Shown: positions 1 to 8,194 of the stretch, in pieces
Numbering within the stretch: position 1 is the first letter of the stretch
Layout: each line of letters begins with the position of its first letter
Translations under genes and position numbers: made by a program
DNA from: Actinomycetes bacterium
GTDB taxonomy: Bacteria > Actinomycetota > Acidimicrobiia > Acidimicrobiales > RAAP-2
Direction of reading: 5' to 3'
Assembly: GCA_021799915.1 (NCBI GenBank)
Contig: JAJYZN010000042.1
Span: forward strand, 1-16,627
Length of the DNA stretch: 16,627 bases
The notes under the pieces: model-generated
Seen by the model: the letters and a program-made list of their open reading frames with translations, nothing else
The model's database searches: none
Told to the model about the DNA's origin: nothing

Positions 1-212
1 ACCAGTTCGACTTGAGCCCGGTCACCACCGGCACCTTCCGCGGCCAGTGCACCAACCTGTGCGGCCTGTACCACTCCCTTATGATCTTCCAGGTGAAAGT
101 GGTCACGCCGGCGCAGTTCCAGGCTTGGGTCCACCAGCAGCAGCACGCGCCCAACAACTCTGACTCGATCGCGGCTGCCAAGCGCCAGATCGCCCAGGGA
201 AACCTCAAGTGA
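1..212 (+). CDS. ctaC: Cytochrome c oxidase subunit II, C-terminal end (partial at left edge)
   Basis: This is the last 70 codons (first complete codon at base 3) of the subunit that carries the binuclear CuA centre. CuA takes electrons from cytochrome c, here most likely the diheme QcrC, on the outer face of the membrane. The CuA signature is visible as [13 protein letters not shown] (bases 45-83), with two Cys spaced by three residues, then His and Met, so all side-chain copper ligands seen here are present. The residue between the cysteines that is normally Glu (bovine E198, which also binds Mg) is Asn (bases 54-56). After the motif comes a short polar tail, [13 protein letters not shown]. 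The stop overlaps the ctaD start by four bases (GTGA), so the two are translationally coupled. The N-terminal membrane helices and the other CuA histidine lie outside the window. Confidence 0.93.
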   Translation, partial: QFDLSPVTTGTFRGQCTNLCGLYHSLMIFQVKVVTPAQFQAWVHQQQHAPNNSDSIAAAKRQIAQGNLK

Positions 213-2101
213 CCGACCTGATCGACCCGCCGGTCATCGCCGCTCCCGGCGCGCCTGCCATCCCGGTGGTCCACGAGCGCGAGGAGCACCACGGGCACGA
301 AGAGCACGGACCCTCCGGGATCCTGAAGTGGCTCACCACCACCGACCACAAGATCATCGGTCTCAGCTACATGATCACCTCGATCGTGATCTTCTACCTG
401 GCTGGGGTCATGGCCCTGCTCATCCGGGTGCAGTTGGCCACGCCGGCCAGCTCGTTTGTCACGTTCCAGCAGTACAACGAGCTGTTCACGATGCATGGCA
501 GCCTCATGCTGTACCTGTTTGCCGGACCGTTCGCGTTTGGTGGCCTGGCCAACTACATCGTCCCCCTCCAAGTCGGCGCCCCCGACATGGCCTTCCCCCG
601 GCTGAACGCCCTTTCCTACTGGCTGTACCTGGGCGGATCGATCACCATGCTCATGGGGTTCTTCGTGGCCGGCGGCGCGGCCGACTTCGGGTGGGTGGCC
701 TACGCACCGCTGTCGTCTGCAACCAACACGCCGGGTGCAGGTGCCGACGCGTGGATCATGGCCCTCGCTCTCACCGGGTTCTCTGCGATCTTCACCGGGG
801 TGAACCTGGTCGCCACCATCTTCTACCTGCGCGCTCCGGGGATGACCATGTGGCGGATGCCCATCTTCACCTGGAACATGCTGGTCACCGGGATCCTCAT
901 CCTGATCGCTTTCCCCGTCCTCACCGCCGCCCTCGTGATGCTCTTTGCCGACCGGCACTTCGGCACGCACATCTACACAGTGGTCGGCTGTCATACCACG
1001 GCCTTTGCCGGGCATCCATCGGTCCCCGACCCGAATGCCTGCGGCTCGGCCGTGCTCTGGCAGAACCTGTTCTGGTTCTTCGGGCACCCCGAGGTCTACA
1101 TCCTGGCCCTGCCGTACTTCGGCATCGTGACCGAGATCATCCCGGTGTTCTCCCGCAAGCCGGTCTTCGGCTACAAGGGCATGGTGTTCGCCACCATGTC
1201 GATCGCCGCACTGTCGACCGGGGTGTGGGCCCACCACATGTTCACCACCGGAGTGGTGCTGCTCCCCTTCTTCTCGCTGCTCAGCCTGCTCATCGCCGTG
1301 CCGACCGGCATCAAGTTCTTCAACTGGATCGGCACCATGTGGCGGGGGCAGATCCGCTTCACCGCGCCCATGCTGTTCTGCATCGGCTTCTTGCTCGCTT
1401 TCCTCATGGGCGGGGTGACCGGCGTGATGCTGGCTGCACCGCCGATCGACTTCTTCACGCACACAACGTATTTCGTCGTGGCCCACTTCCATCAGGTGCT
1501 GTTCGCAACCGCGGTGTTCGCGGGCTTCGGCGGGGTCTACTACTGGTACCCGAAGATGTTCGGGCGGATGCTCCGGGACAACCTCGGCAAGTGGCACTTC
1601 TGGATCATGTTCGTGGGCTTCTGGCTCACCTTCATCCCCCAGTACATCCTCGGCCTGAAGGGCATGCCCCGCCGGGTCGCCGTCTACCCTTCTGACCTGG
1701 GCTGGCAGATGTACAACGACCTGTCGACCATCGGTGCGTTCCTCATCGCCGCGTCGTTCGCCATCATGCTCTGGAACTTCTGGATCTCCTGGCGCCGGCC
1801 CATCCCGGCCGGCAACAACCCGTGGGACGGCCACACCCTGGAGTGGTTCACCACCTCGCCGCCTCCGCACCACAACTACACCCACCTCCCTCCGATCCGC
1901 TCCGAGCGCCCGACCTGGGACTACAACCACCCTGACGCCCTGGTCATCGCCCACGGTCGGGCCGCGGGCGGGAACGGCCACGGGGGGAACGGCCACGGGG
2001 GGAACGGCCACGGCGGGAACGGCTCCGGCGGGAACGGCTCCGGCGGCGGTGGCGCTCGGGGCACCGGCTCGGCGGCACCCTCGGGAGCGGCACCGGCATG
2101 A
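209..2101 (+). CDS. ctaD: Cytochrome c oxidase subunit I (aa3-type)
   Basis: This is the catalytic subunit of the heme-copper oxidase; it reduces O2 to water and pumps protons. It has 630 residues and about 12 membrane helices. Visible residues: heme a ligands H96 (TMHGSLM) and H428; CuB ligands H293 and the H342-H343 pair; H293 and Y297 in GHPEVY (the cross-linked His-Tyr); heme a3 ligand H426. The D-channel residues N115, D126, N133 and E295 and the K-channel residues T366 and K369 are all present, so it is an A1-type pump. Oddities: the HDTYY motif is H418-T-T-Y-F, so the Mg-site Asp is Thr419; the residue after H428 is Gln rather than Tyr; a periplasmic loop (about 250-281) carries two extra Cys (261, 278); and a Gly/Asn/His-rich tail (585-630) comes from 15-base repeats. 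The GTG start overlaps ctaC, with CAGGGA about 8 bases upstream. Confidence 0.97.
   Translation: MTDLIDPPVIAAPGAPAIPVVHEREEHHGHEEHGPSGILKWLTTTDHKIIGLSYMITSIVIFYLAGVMALLIRVQLATPASSFVTFQQYNELFTMHGSLMLYLFAGPFAFGGLANYIVPLQVGAPDMAFPRLNALSYWLYLGGSITMLMGFFVAGGAADFGWVAYAPLSSATNTPGAGADAWIMALALTGFSAIFTGVNLVATIFYLRAPGMTMWRMPIFTWNMLVTGILILIAFPVLTAALVMLFADRHFGTHIYTVVGCHTTAFAGHPSVPDPNACGSAVLWQNLFWFFGHPEVYILALPYFGIVTEIIPVFSRKPVFGYKGMVFATMSIAALSTGVWAHHMFTTGVVLLPFFSLLSLLIAVPTGIKFFNWIGTMWRGQIRFTAPMLFCIGFLLAFLMGGVTGVMLAAPPIDFFTHTTYFVVAHFHQVLFATAVFAGFGGVYYWYPKMFGRMLRDNLGKWHFWIMFVGFWLTFIPQYILGLKGMPRRVAVYPSDLGWQMYNDLSTIGAFLIAASFAIMLWNFWISWRRPIPAGNNPWDGHTLEWFTTSPPPHHNYTHLPPIRSERPTWDYNHPDALVIAHGRAAGGNGHGGNGHGGNGHGGNGSGGNGSGGGGARGTGSAAPSGAAPA
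1971..2045 (+). repeat. Five 15-bp tandem units in the ctaD 3' end
   Basis: Five consecutive 15-base units starting at 1971, 1986, 2001, 2016 and 2031 have the form GGAACGGCCACGGGG, with the last two drifting to GGAACGGCTCCGGCG. They are in frame and encode repeated Gly-Asn-Gly-His/Ser-Gly in the cytoplasmic tail of subunit I. A unit length divisible by three keeps the frame whatever the copy number, so the tract is a candidate for length variation between strains. Confidence 0.95.
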
Positions 2102-2535
2102 AGACCGAGTCCCTCTTCCTCATCGGCATCGGGGTGTTCTTCGCCGCCATTTGCGCCATCTACTGGTTCATCAGCTACGAGGACGGCGGGGGGATGATGC
2201 TCCTCGGGAGCTGCCTCCTCGGGTTCCTGCCGGGCTTCTACTACTTCTACTGGCACCGGCGCTTCCACGGGTACAAGTACTTCTTCTGGGGGAAGCTCGA
2301 GCGCGTTGTCGGCGAGCGTCCCGAAGACCATCCCGATGCGACGCTGTCGGAGGGAGCGGGCATCATCAGCGCGTTCCCCGGTTCGAGCATCTGGCCTTTC
2401 ACCCTGGGGATGGGGGCGTTCCTCCTGGTCCTCACCTTCGTCTTCGGCACGTGGTTCCTCCCGCTCGGCGTCAGCCTGATCCTGATCGCCCTGGTCGGGG
2501 TGACGGCCGAGAGCCGCCGAGGCGGGCACGTCTAG
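2098..2535 (+). CDS. ctaF: Cytochrome c oxidase subunit IV, actinobacterial type
   Basis: This is a small accessory subunit of the actinobacterial aa3 oxidase, 145 residues. Four hydrophobic helices are visible (about 5-25, 33-52, 98-118 and 119-138) with a hydrophilic loop between the second and third. That loop contains [15 protein letters not shown], a hallmark of the actinobacterial CtaF family (Pfam Cyt_c_ox_IV), followed by a Trp-Pro before helix 3. No cofactor ligands are expected; in the mycobacterial supercomplex this subunit packs against subunits I and III. The ATG overlaps the ctaD stop (ATGA), with GGGAG about 10 bases upstream. In many actinobacteria ctaF follows ctaC directly; here ctaD lies between them. 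Confidence 0.93.
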   Translation: MKTESLFLIGIGVFFAAICAIYWFISYEDGGGMMLLGSCLLGFLPGFYYFYWHRRFHGYKYFFWGKLERVVGERPEDHPDATLSEGAGIISAFPGSSIWPFTLGMGAFLLVLTFVFGTWFLPLGVSLILIALVGVTAESRRGGHV

Positions 2536-2575
2536 ACCTGATCCGGACGGACACCCGGCCGGCACAGCGTCCGAC

Positions 2576-3862
2576 GTGGCTGCCCACGTGTCGCCGCTTC
2601 CCACGACGGGCCCCGCAGCGCAGCCCCCGGCGGCGGCGTCCCTCACCAACCGCCTCGTGGTGGTCATGGCAGTCGCCACCGGGGCGATCGTCGCCAACCT
2701 GTACTACGCACAGCCGCTCCTCCACGAGGTTGCCACCGCCTTCCACGCCGGCTCGGCTGCCACGTCGTTGGTCATCACGGCCACCCAGATCGGCTACGCG
2801 GCGGGTCTCGTCCTCCTGGTGCCCCTCGGGGACATCCACGCCCGCCGGCCGCTGGTGGCGCTCGTCTTCGGGATTGCCGCCCTGGCGCTCGTGGTGTGTG
2901 CCGAGGCCCCCAGCCTGTGGCTCTTCGAGCTGGGCTCGGTGGCCGCCGGGTGTGCCTCGGTGGGGGGCCAGATCATGGTGCCGTTCGCCGCCGACCTGGC
3001 CAGCCCGGCGCGACGGGGCCGGGTCGTCGCTCGGATCATGACCGGGCTCCTACTCGGGATCCTCCTGGCCCGTACCGTCGCTGGCGCCGTCGCCCAGGTC
3101 GCGGGCTGGCGGGCCATCTACTGGGTATCGGCCGGCCTCATGGTCGCGTTCGCCGCCCTGCTCCTCAAAGTCCTCCCCACCGAGCCACCCCGCCCCCACG
3201 TGCCCTACCGGCGCCTGGTGGGCTCGTCTCTCCACCTCCTCCTCACGTTGCCGACCCTCCGCCGGCGGGCATGGCACGGAGCGTCGGTCTTCGCTGCGTT
3301 CAGCGTGCTGTGGACGACGTTGGCGTTCCTGTTGTCCGGACCTCCCTACCACTACTCCAACATCGTCATCGGGCTGTTCGGGCTCGCAGGGGTCGCAGGG
3401 GTGCTGGCGGCCAACCTGGCCGGCCGGCTGGCCGACACGCACCACACCACGTTCACCACCCTCGCCGCCGGGATCCTGACGGCGGGCTCCTTCGCGCTGC
3501 TGGCCGCCGGGAAGACGTCGCTCGGCCTTCTCCTCGCAGGGGTGATCGTGCTGGACCTGGGCACCCAGTCCATGCAGATCACCAACCAGGCCATCATCTA
3601 CACGCTGCTGCCCGAAGGGCGTAGCCGCATCAACAGTGCCTATATGTTCTGCTACTTCGTCGGCGGCGCGGTCGGCTCGGTGACCGCCGGGGTGGTGCTC
3701 GCGTCGGCCGGGTGGGACTGGGCATGCCTGCTGGGCGCTGGCTTCGGCGCCCTGTCACTGGTGATGGTGGCAGTCGACCGCATCTGGCCGGCGCGGGTGG
3801 GTCCACCGGCTGCGGTGTGGCGCACGGCAGCCGGTTCAGCCCTGGTGGCCAGGCCGGAGTAA
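2576..3862 (+). CDS. MFS transporter, substrate unknown
   Basis: This is a 428-residue major facilitator superfamily permease with about 12 hydrophobic helices. After a roughly 23-residue Pro/Ala-rich cytoplasmic leader comes helix 1, ending in ANLYYAQPLL, a sequence typical of a DHA1-like subgroup of efflux permeases. The loop between helices 2 and 3 has the MFS motif A in the form GDIHARRP, with a weaker second copy, GRLADTHH, in the C-terminal half. The gene begins at GTG 40 bases after ctaF; a second in-frame GTG at 2588 is possible, and no strong ribosome site distinguishes them. The close spacing suggests read-through from the cta genes. Drug, sugar or metabolite export are all open. 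I found no MxxxM motif like that of CcoA-type copper importers, so a role in oxidase metallation is not supported. Confidence 0.88.
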   Translation: MAAHVSPLPTTGPAAQPPAAASLTNRLVVVMAVATGAIVANLYYAQPLLHEVATAFHAGSAATSLVITATQIGYAAGLVLLVPLGDIHARRPLVALVFGIAALALVVCAEAPSLWLFELGSVAAGCASVGGQIMVPFAADLASPARRGRVVARIMTGLLLGILLARTVAGAVAQVAGWRAIYWVSAGLMVAFAALLLKVLPTEPPRPHVPYRRLVGSSLHLLLTLPTLRRRAWHGASVFAAFSVLWTTLAFLLSGPPYHYSNIVIGLFGLAGVAGVLAANLAGRLADTHHTTFTTLAAGILTAGSFALLAAGKTSLGLLLAGVIVLDLGTQSMQITNQAIIYTLLPEGRSRINSAYMFCYFVGGAVGSVTAGVVLASAGWDWACLLGAGFGALSLVMVAVDRIWPARVGPPAAVWRTAAGSALVARPE

Positions 3863-3880
3863 CGTCGTCGTGGGTCGCTC

Positions 3881-3896
3881 GCCGGTCTTCACCGGC
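3881..3896. terminator. Possible hairpin between convergent genes
   Basis: GCCGGT-CTTC-ACCGGC is a perfect 6-bp stem with a 4-base loop, sitting 19 bases after the MFS stop in the 100-base gap before the converging qcrB stop. Neither side has a run of T, so it is not a classical intrinsic terminator. Position and symmetry make a bidirectional transcript end plausible, no more. The rest of the gap (3863-3962) shows nothing else I can name. Confidence 0.3.
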
Positions 3897-3962
3897 TGCT
3901 GGGCCACATCTCGGATCGTTCGGAAGCTGCGCTCGCGCCCCTTCGAGGATCGACCCTCTACC

Positions 3963-5549
3963 TCAGCGATTCACCCGGCGCACCCCGGATGTGTCGGCAT
4001 CGGGCACCGTGCCCACGGCGGCGCCCACGGCCGCCGGCTCCAGCTCGATCTGGACCGGGACCGGCACGGGCTCCAGCTCGTGGTGGCCGTCACCGGGCCG
4101 GGGCGCAGACTGCTCGGCCACGTACTCTCCTGTCTCGGTCCGCGAGATCACCATCGCCCTCTTGCGCTTGCCCACTCCGGTCACTCCCTGCATCTCCAGG
4201 CAGATCCTCCAGGCGGCGAACCCGGCGACGATCGGGATCACGAAGACCGCGACCCGGAAGAAGACCAGGACCTCGTTGAGCGAGATGTGGAAGAAATTGG
4301 CCAGCACGTCGGTCGAGCTGGCGGCAAAGAGGGTAAACAGCAGGGCGATCATGGCCACGCCCACCCCGGTGCGCTTGGGACGGTCCCGCGGGCGGTCCAA
4401 GAGATTGTGGAGAGCGTTGTCCTTCGTGTAGCGCCGCTCGATGGCCGGCCATGCGAAGCAGATGTTGAAGATGATCCCTGGGAAGAGGACCGCCGGGAAG
4501 AACACCTCCCAAGGGAGCGTGTGCCCCCATGCCGTCCACTGCCAGCTCGGCATGATGCGGAGCGCTCCGTCCAGCCACCCCATGTACCAGTCGGGCTGGA
4601 CCGCGTAGGAGATCTTCGACGCCTCATAGGGGCCGAACTGCCAGATGGGGTTGATCTGTGCAAGTCCCCCCAGGAGCGCGAGACCACCACCGACCATGAG
4701 GAGGAAACCGGTGGTCTTGGCCATGAACGTCGGGAACATGGGTGACCCCACGACGTTGTGCTCGGTCCTCCCCTTGCCGGGGAACTGCGTGTGCTTCTGG
4801 CGCACCAGGAGGCCCAGGTGGGCCGAGAGCAGCCCGATGATGATGAGCGGGATGATGAGCACGTGAATGATGTAGAGCCGGTCGATGATGACGTGGCCCG
4901 GGAACGTCCCGCCGAACACGAAGAACGCCAGGTAGCTCCCGACGAAGGGGATCGACAGGATGATCGAGTACCCGATCCGCAGCCCGGTGCCCGAGATGAG
5001 GTCGTCGGGGAGCGAGTAGCCGATGAAGCCGTTCAAGATGGCCAGGATCAGCAAGGTGACCCCGATGGTCCAGTTGAGCTCGCGAGGCTTGCGGAACGCA
5101 CCGGTGAAGAAGATCCGGGCCATGTGCACGACGATGGCGCCGATGAACACGTCTGCCGCCCAGTGGTGCATCTGGCGCATGAGCAGCCCGGCCCGCACGG
5201 CGAAGGAGATGTTGACGGTGGACTCGTACGCCTCGGACATCCGTACACCATCGAGCGGCTTGTAGACGCCGTGGTAGACGACGGTCGCCTGCGAGGGCAC
5301 GAAGTACAAGGTGAGGAAGACGCCGGTGACGAGCAGGACGACGAAGGAGTAGAGCGCGATCTCCCCGAGCATGAACGACCAGTGGTCGGGGAAGATCTTG
5401 TCGAGGAAGGTCCGCCCGCCCCTCGCCAGGCCGAGGCGGTCGTCCAGCTCGTCGACGACCTGCTGGACCCTCCCGTAGGGACCGCGGGACCGCTTCGCCT
5501 CCCGGCGGGTCCGGGGCTTCGTCGTCTCGGTGGTCTCGGTGGTGCTCAT
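3963..5549 (-). CDS. qcrB: Cytochrome bcc complex, cytochrome b subunit
   Basis: This is the quinol-oxidising membrane core of complex III, 528 residues, with two b hemes and the Qo and Qi sites. The heme ligands are H128/H142 and H229/H244, with the family spacing of 14, 101 and 15 residues. The Qo motif (PEWY in mitochondria) appears as P319-D-W-Y, as in actinobacteria. The protein combines cytochrome-b and subunit-IV-like parts and ends in a long hydrophilic C-terminus (about 460-528, rich in Glu, Pro and Val), typical of actinobacterial QcrB. The N-terminus carries a Thr/Glu repeat from two 9-base units (5524-5541). The ATG overlaps the qcrA stop (ATGA). It is the last gene of the minus-strand operon and faces the MFS gene. 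Confidence 0.96.
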   Translation of the reverse strand: MSTTETTETTKPRTRREAKRSRGPYGRVQQVVDELDDRLGLARGGRTFLDKIFPDHWSFMLGEIALYSFVVLLVTGVFLTLYFVPSQATVVYHGVYKPLDGVRMSEAYESTVNISFAVRAGLLMRQMHHWAADVFIGAIVVHMARIFFTGAFRKPRELNWTIGVTLLILAILNGFIGYSLPDDLISGTGLRIGYSIILSIPFVGSYLAFFVFGGTFPGHVIIDRLYIIHVLIIPLIIIGLLSAHLGLLVRQKHTQFPGKGRTEHNVVGSPMFPTFMAKTTGFLLMVGGGLALLGGLAQINPIWQFGPYEASKISYAVQPDWYMGWLDGALRIMPSWQWTAWGHTLPWEVFFPAVLFPGIIFNICFAWPAIERRYTKDNALHNLLDRPRDRPKRTGVGVAMIALLFTLFAASSTDVLANFFHISLNEVLVFFRVAVFVIPIVAGFAAWRICLEMQGVTGVGKRKRAMVISRTETGEYVAEQSAPRPGDGHHELEPVPVPVQIELEPAAVGAAVGTVPDADTSGVRRVNR

Positions 5550-6550
5550 GCTGTGCCATTCCCCTGGTTCGTGCGCTCCCAGAAGCCCGGGCCGATCGCC
5601 TGGTCGTAGCCGGCCTGAGCCCGCAAGTAGCCGTCAGCGTCCACGTAGAGCGGGAGCTGGGGGAGCGGGCGCGGCGCGGGACCGAACTGGGGCACCGCTC
5701 CGTCGCGGACGTCGAACATGGACTGGTGGCACGGGCACACCAGCAGCTCCAGCTCACGCTCGTACAGGCCGACCGGGCACCCGAGGTGGGTGCAGACTTT
5801 TGAGTAGGCCACGTAGCCGAGGGGTGCCCACGTCTCCCGGCCTTTCACCGTGGTGAAGTCCGTTCGCTGCACCCGGATGAGCACGGTCTCGTCGATCGCC
5901 TGGCCGGCGTTGGTGTTCTCCAGGCCGGCGGGGTAGACGGTCATGATCCCGCCCACCTCCAGCTCGTCGCTGCGGACGCGGCGGCCGTTGGAGTCCACGA
6001 GGTAGGTGCCCTTCTTCCAGTTGGTCTCGTCCAGGGCGTCGCCCGGCACCGGGCCGAGGGAGCGCAGCAGCGGGAACATGGCCACGATCCCGAAGATCCC
6101 GAGACCACCGCCGAGGAGCCCGCCGAGGAGCCGGCGGCGCTTCACCACCACCCCGGTCCGCTCCACCAGCGCCGCCGCCATGGCCACCCGCTCGGGCTCG
6201 GTCGAGGCCAACGGATGGCGCTCCTCGACGAACGGACCCTGGGGCATGAGGTACTTGCCCCACGCCGTCAGCCCGAAGCCCAGGAAGAACAGCCCGCCGC
6301 CCAGGGTCACCGCGAGAATCCACGGCGTGGAGTTCTGCCAGTACGCGGCGCCGAAGCCGATGACCCCGGCAATCCCGACGAGCATGATCACGGCGATGAT
6401 CCGCTCGGTCTGCCGAGGGTTCCGGGCAGCCTCCATGAGGTGGGGGTCGTCGAAGCGGGCCACCGGCAGCGGTACCGGCGTCCGGGTCTCTCCGTCGTGG
6501 GCGCTCACTGCAGCCTCCTGGGCACTCTGTGCGTGCGTCTCGTCGGTCAC
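5546..6550 (-). CDS. qcrA: Rieske [2Fe-2S] subunit of the bcc complex
   Basis: This protein moves electrons from quinol at the Qo site of QcrB to QcrC. It has 334 residues from the GTG that overlaps the qcrC stop (GTGA); the reading frame stays open further upstream but would then run inside qcrC. Three hydrophobic helices (about 51-70, 76-96 and 142-162) follow a polar leader; the three-helix N-terminus is specific to actinobacterial Rieske proteins. The cluster motifs are C253-T-H255-L-G-C258 and C272-P-C274-H275: C253, H255, C272 and H275 bind iron, and C258 with C274 should form the stabilising disulfide. The C-terminus after the cluster has the usual short FGPAPRPLP segment. Confidence 0.96.
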   Translation of the reverse strand: MTDETHAQSAQEAAVSAHDGETRTPVPLPVARFDDPHLMEAARNPRQTERIIAVIMLVGIAGVIGFGAAYWQNSTPWILAVTLGGGLFFLGFGLTAWGKYLMPQGPFVEERHPLASTEPERVAMAAALVERTGVVVKRRRLLGGLLGGGLGIFGIVAMFPLLRSLGPVPGDALDETNWKKGTYLVDSNGRRVRSDELEVGGIMTVYPAGLENTNAGQAIDETVLIRVQRTDFTTVKGRETWAPLGYVAYSKVCTHLGCPVGLYERELELLVCPCHQSMFDVRDGAVPQFGPAPRPLPQLPLYVDADGYLRAQAGYDQAIGPGFWERTNQGNGTA

Positions 6551-7587
6551 GCCCGGTCCCCGATCCAGTAGCAGACCAGCATGAACCCGCCGACTCCGAA
6601 CAAGAGGGCCACGAAGCCCTCGGCCACCGGGCCGATACCGCCCAGACCGGCCCCGCCGGGGTCGGTCGGGTGCTGGATCTTCTCGGTGACGTAGGCCACG
6701 ATGTCGCGGACCTGGGAGTCCGAGAGGTTCCCCGAGAACACCGGCATGTTGCCCGGGCCGGTGCGGATCGCTTCGGCGACCTGGGTCGGCGACTGCGTGT
6801 GCAGCGACAGGGCGTTGGTCCCGTAGGCGAGCTCGTCGCCCGCGCCGGTGATCGTGTGGCATGCAGCGCAATTGAGCGCGAACAGGCTGGCCCCCTCGGC
6901 CAAGTTGGCAGCTTTCACGTTCACCGAGGGGATGAACGGCGCCGCTGGCGAGAGCGATGTGATGAACGCTGCGATCTCCTGGGCCTGGTGGTGCGTCAGC
7001 CTCGGCGGCTTGGGCTCGGCCTGGGTCGTGAGCGGGGTGGCTGCCGGCATGAGGCCGGTGGAGACCCACAGTGTCACCGTGGCCGGACCGACGCCGATGA
7101 GCGACGGGGCCGCCGGCCCGCCCTGGGCATCGGCCAGGTGGCAGCTCGAGCAGTTCTGCTCGAAGAGCGACTCGCCCACCGAGATGTACGAGCTCGGCAG
7201 GGCCTTGTAGGTGATTGCCGAGTCCCCGTAGGAGGCGATCCTGCCGTTCACGCATGTCACACGGCTCGAGCCGACCGGGGAGCCGGTGTTCGGGGGGCCT
7301 GGATGGCTCACCTTGGCCGCTTCGGCGCGGCACGCGCGGGCGTCGTTGATGAGCGTGCGCAGTGTGGAGCCCAAGGAGATCGGCAGCGTCGTCGAGTGAT
7401 AGGCCGTGTGTGCGCCCGGCTCGCCCGCAGCGCTCAAAGCGCTCTGGGCACTGGGCGTGGACGTGCCCGATGCAGCGGCTGCGCCGGCTGCACCCGCAGC
7501 GCTCGGGATGCCGAGCACGAAACCGAGCCCCACGGCCGCCATCACGAGGGCCGGGAGCAGGTGCCGATTGGTGAGGAGTCGCCGCAC
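6547..7587 (-). CDS. qcrC: Diheme cytochrome c subunit of the bcc complex
   Basis: QcrC carries two c-type hemes and links complex III directly to the oxidase, replacing a soluble cytochrome c. It has 346 residues from GTG at 7587, ten bases after the ctaE stop; the frame is open further upstream but would run inside ctaE. A signal-anchor helix (about 11-30) is followed by CSSCH (146-150) and CAACH (240-244), with axial Met candidates M180 (GLMPA) and M281 (GNMPVF), and a C-terminal helix (about 320-341). Known actinobacterial QcrC proteins reach the first heme motif soon after the N-terminal helix. Here about 95 extra residues (41-135) intervene, Ala/Ser-rich at first and then containing C86 and C112. 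A weak AGTAGGT lies about 10 bases before the start. Confidence 0.93.
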   Translation of the reverse strand: MRRLLTNRHLLPALVMAAVGLGFVLGIPSAAGAAGAAAASGTSTPSAQSALSAAGEPGAHTAYHSTTLPISLGSTLRTLINDARACRAEAAKVSHPGPPNTGSPVGSSRVTCVNGRIASYGDSAITYKALPSSYISVGESLFEQNCSSCHLADAQGGPAAPSLIGVGPATVTLWVSTGLMPAATPLTTQAEPKPPRLTHHQAQEIAAFITSLSPAAPFIPSVNVKAANLAEGASLFALNCAACHTITGAGDELAYGTNALSLHTQSPTQVAEAIRTGPGNMPVFSGNLSDSQVRDIVAYVTEKIQHPTDPGGAGLGGIGPVAEGFVALLFGVGGFMLVCYWIGDRA

Positions 7588-7597
7588 GCCCGATGAC

Positions 7598-8194
7598 CTA
7601 CTTGAGGAGGAAGAGGCAGCTGTAGAGGCCGACCCACACGATGTCGACGAAGTGCCAGTAGTAGCTGATCCCCTGGAAGACCGAGAGCTCCCCGGGATCA
7701 CCGGCCGGTCCTTTCAACCGCCCCAAGAGGAAGACCATGGCCACCAGGCCCAAGAACACATGGAGCCCGTGGAGGCCGGTCATGATGAAGAACAGCGAGC
7801 CGTAGGCGTTCGTCCCCGGACGGGTGGCCTGGGTGGCCCACTCGTAGGCCTGGTTCCCGAGGAACATGAGACCGAGGATGAGGGTGGCCACGATCCAGGC
7901 TTTGGCCTGGCGGCGGTTGTAGCGCTCCTCGCAGAACACTGCCTTCTGCATGGTGAAGCTGGAGGAGACGAGGATCGCGGTGAACACCCCGGCTTGGATC
8001 GTGTCGAGGTGGGTACCGACGGGAGGCCAGGGGTGGTCGTTGGCCCGGATGGTGAAGAACGCGGCGAACAGCCCACTGAAGAACATCAACTCCGAGCCCA
8101 GCCAGATCATCACCCCGATGGCCAGCATCGGTGGGCGGTCGTGGACGATCCGGCCCGGCTTGCCGGGATGCTCCACCGAAATGGCCTGGCTCAC
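7598..8194 (-). CDS. ctaE: Cytochrome c oxidase subunit III
   Basis: This is a 198-residue integral subunit of the aa3 oxidase, with five hydrophobic helices as expected for the short actinobacterial form. It stabilises the proton-uptake side of subunit I. The conserved Glu in helix 1 is present (WLGSELMFF, E35), as are the typical GLHGLHVFLG stretch and the C-terminal YYWHFVDIVWVGLY signature. The GTG start overlaps the stop of the upstream helicase gene by four bases (GTGA); AGGAA lies about 7 bases before it. The order ctaE-qcrC-qcrA-qcrB is the usual actinobacterial supercomplex operon. Confidence 0.96.
   Translation of the reverse strand: MSQAISVEHPGKPGRIVHDRPPMLAIGVMIWLGSELMFFSGLFAAFFTIRANDHPWPPVGTHLDTIQAGVFTAILVSSSFTMQKAVFCEERYNRRQAKAWIVATLILGLMFLGNQAYEWATQATRPGTNAYGSLFFIMTGLHGLHVFLGLVAMVFLLGRLKGPAGDPGELSVFQGISYYWHFVDIVWVGLYSCLFLLK

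Noticed and set aside
328..1695. Long open frame (455 codons) overlapping ctaD in another plus-strand frame
   Set aside because: It has His/Arg/Pro-rich composition without any family motif and runs inside the fully recognisable ctaD; it is a GC-rich shadow frame.
1921..2697. Antisense open frame across the ctaD tail, ctaF and the MFS start
   Set aside because: Its Glu/Pro repeats are the reverse of the ctaD repeat, there are no domains, and it opposes three well-supported genes.
2576..3862. MFS gene as a CcoA/CalT-type copper importer for the oxidase
   Set aside because: The methionine and histidine motifs of that group (MxxxM, HxxxM) are absent from the helices.
6551..7333. N-terminal extension of the Rieske protein to a start near 7333
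   Set aside because: The extension lies within qcrC in another frame and is low-complexity Arg/Gly/Pro; the GTG at 6550 gives a normal-length Rieske protein.
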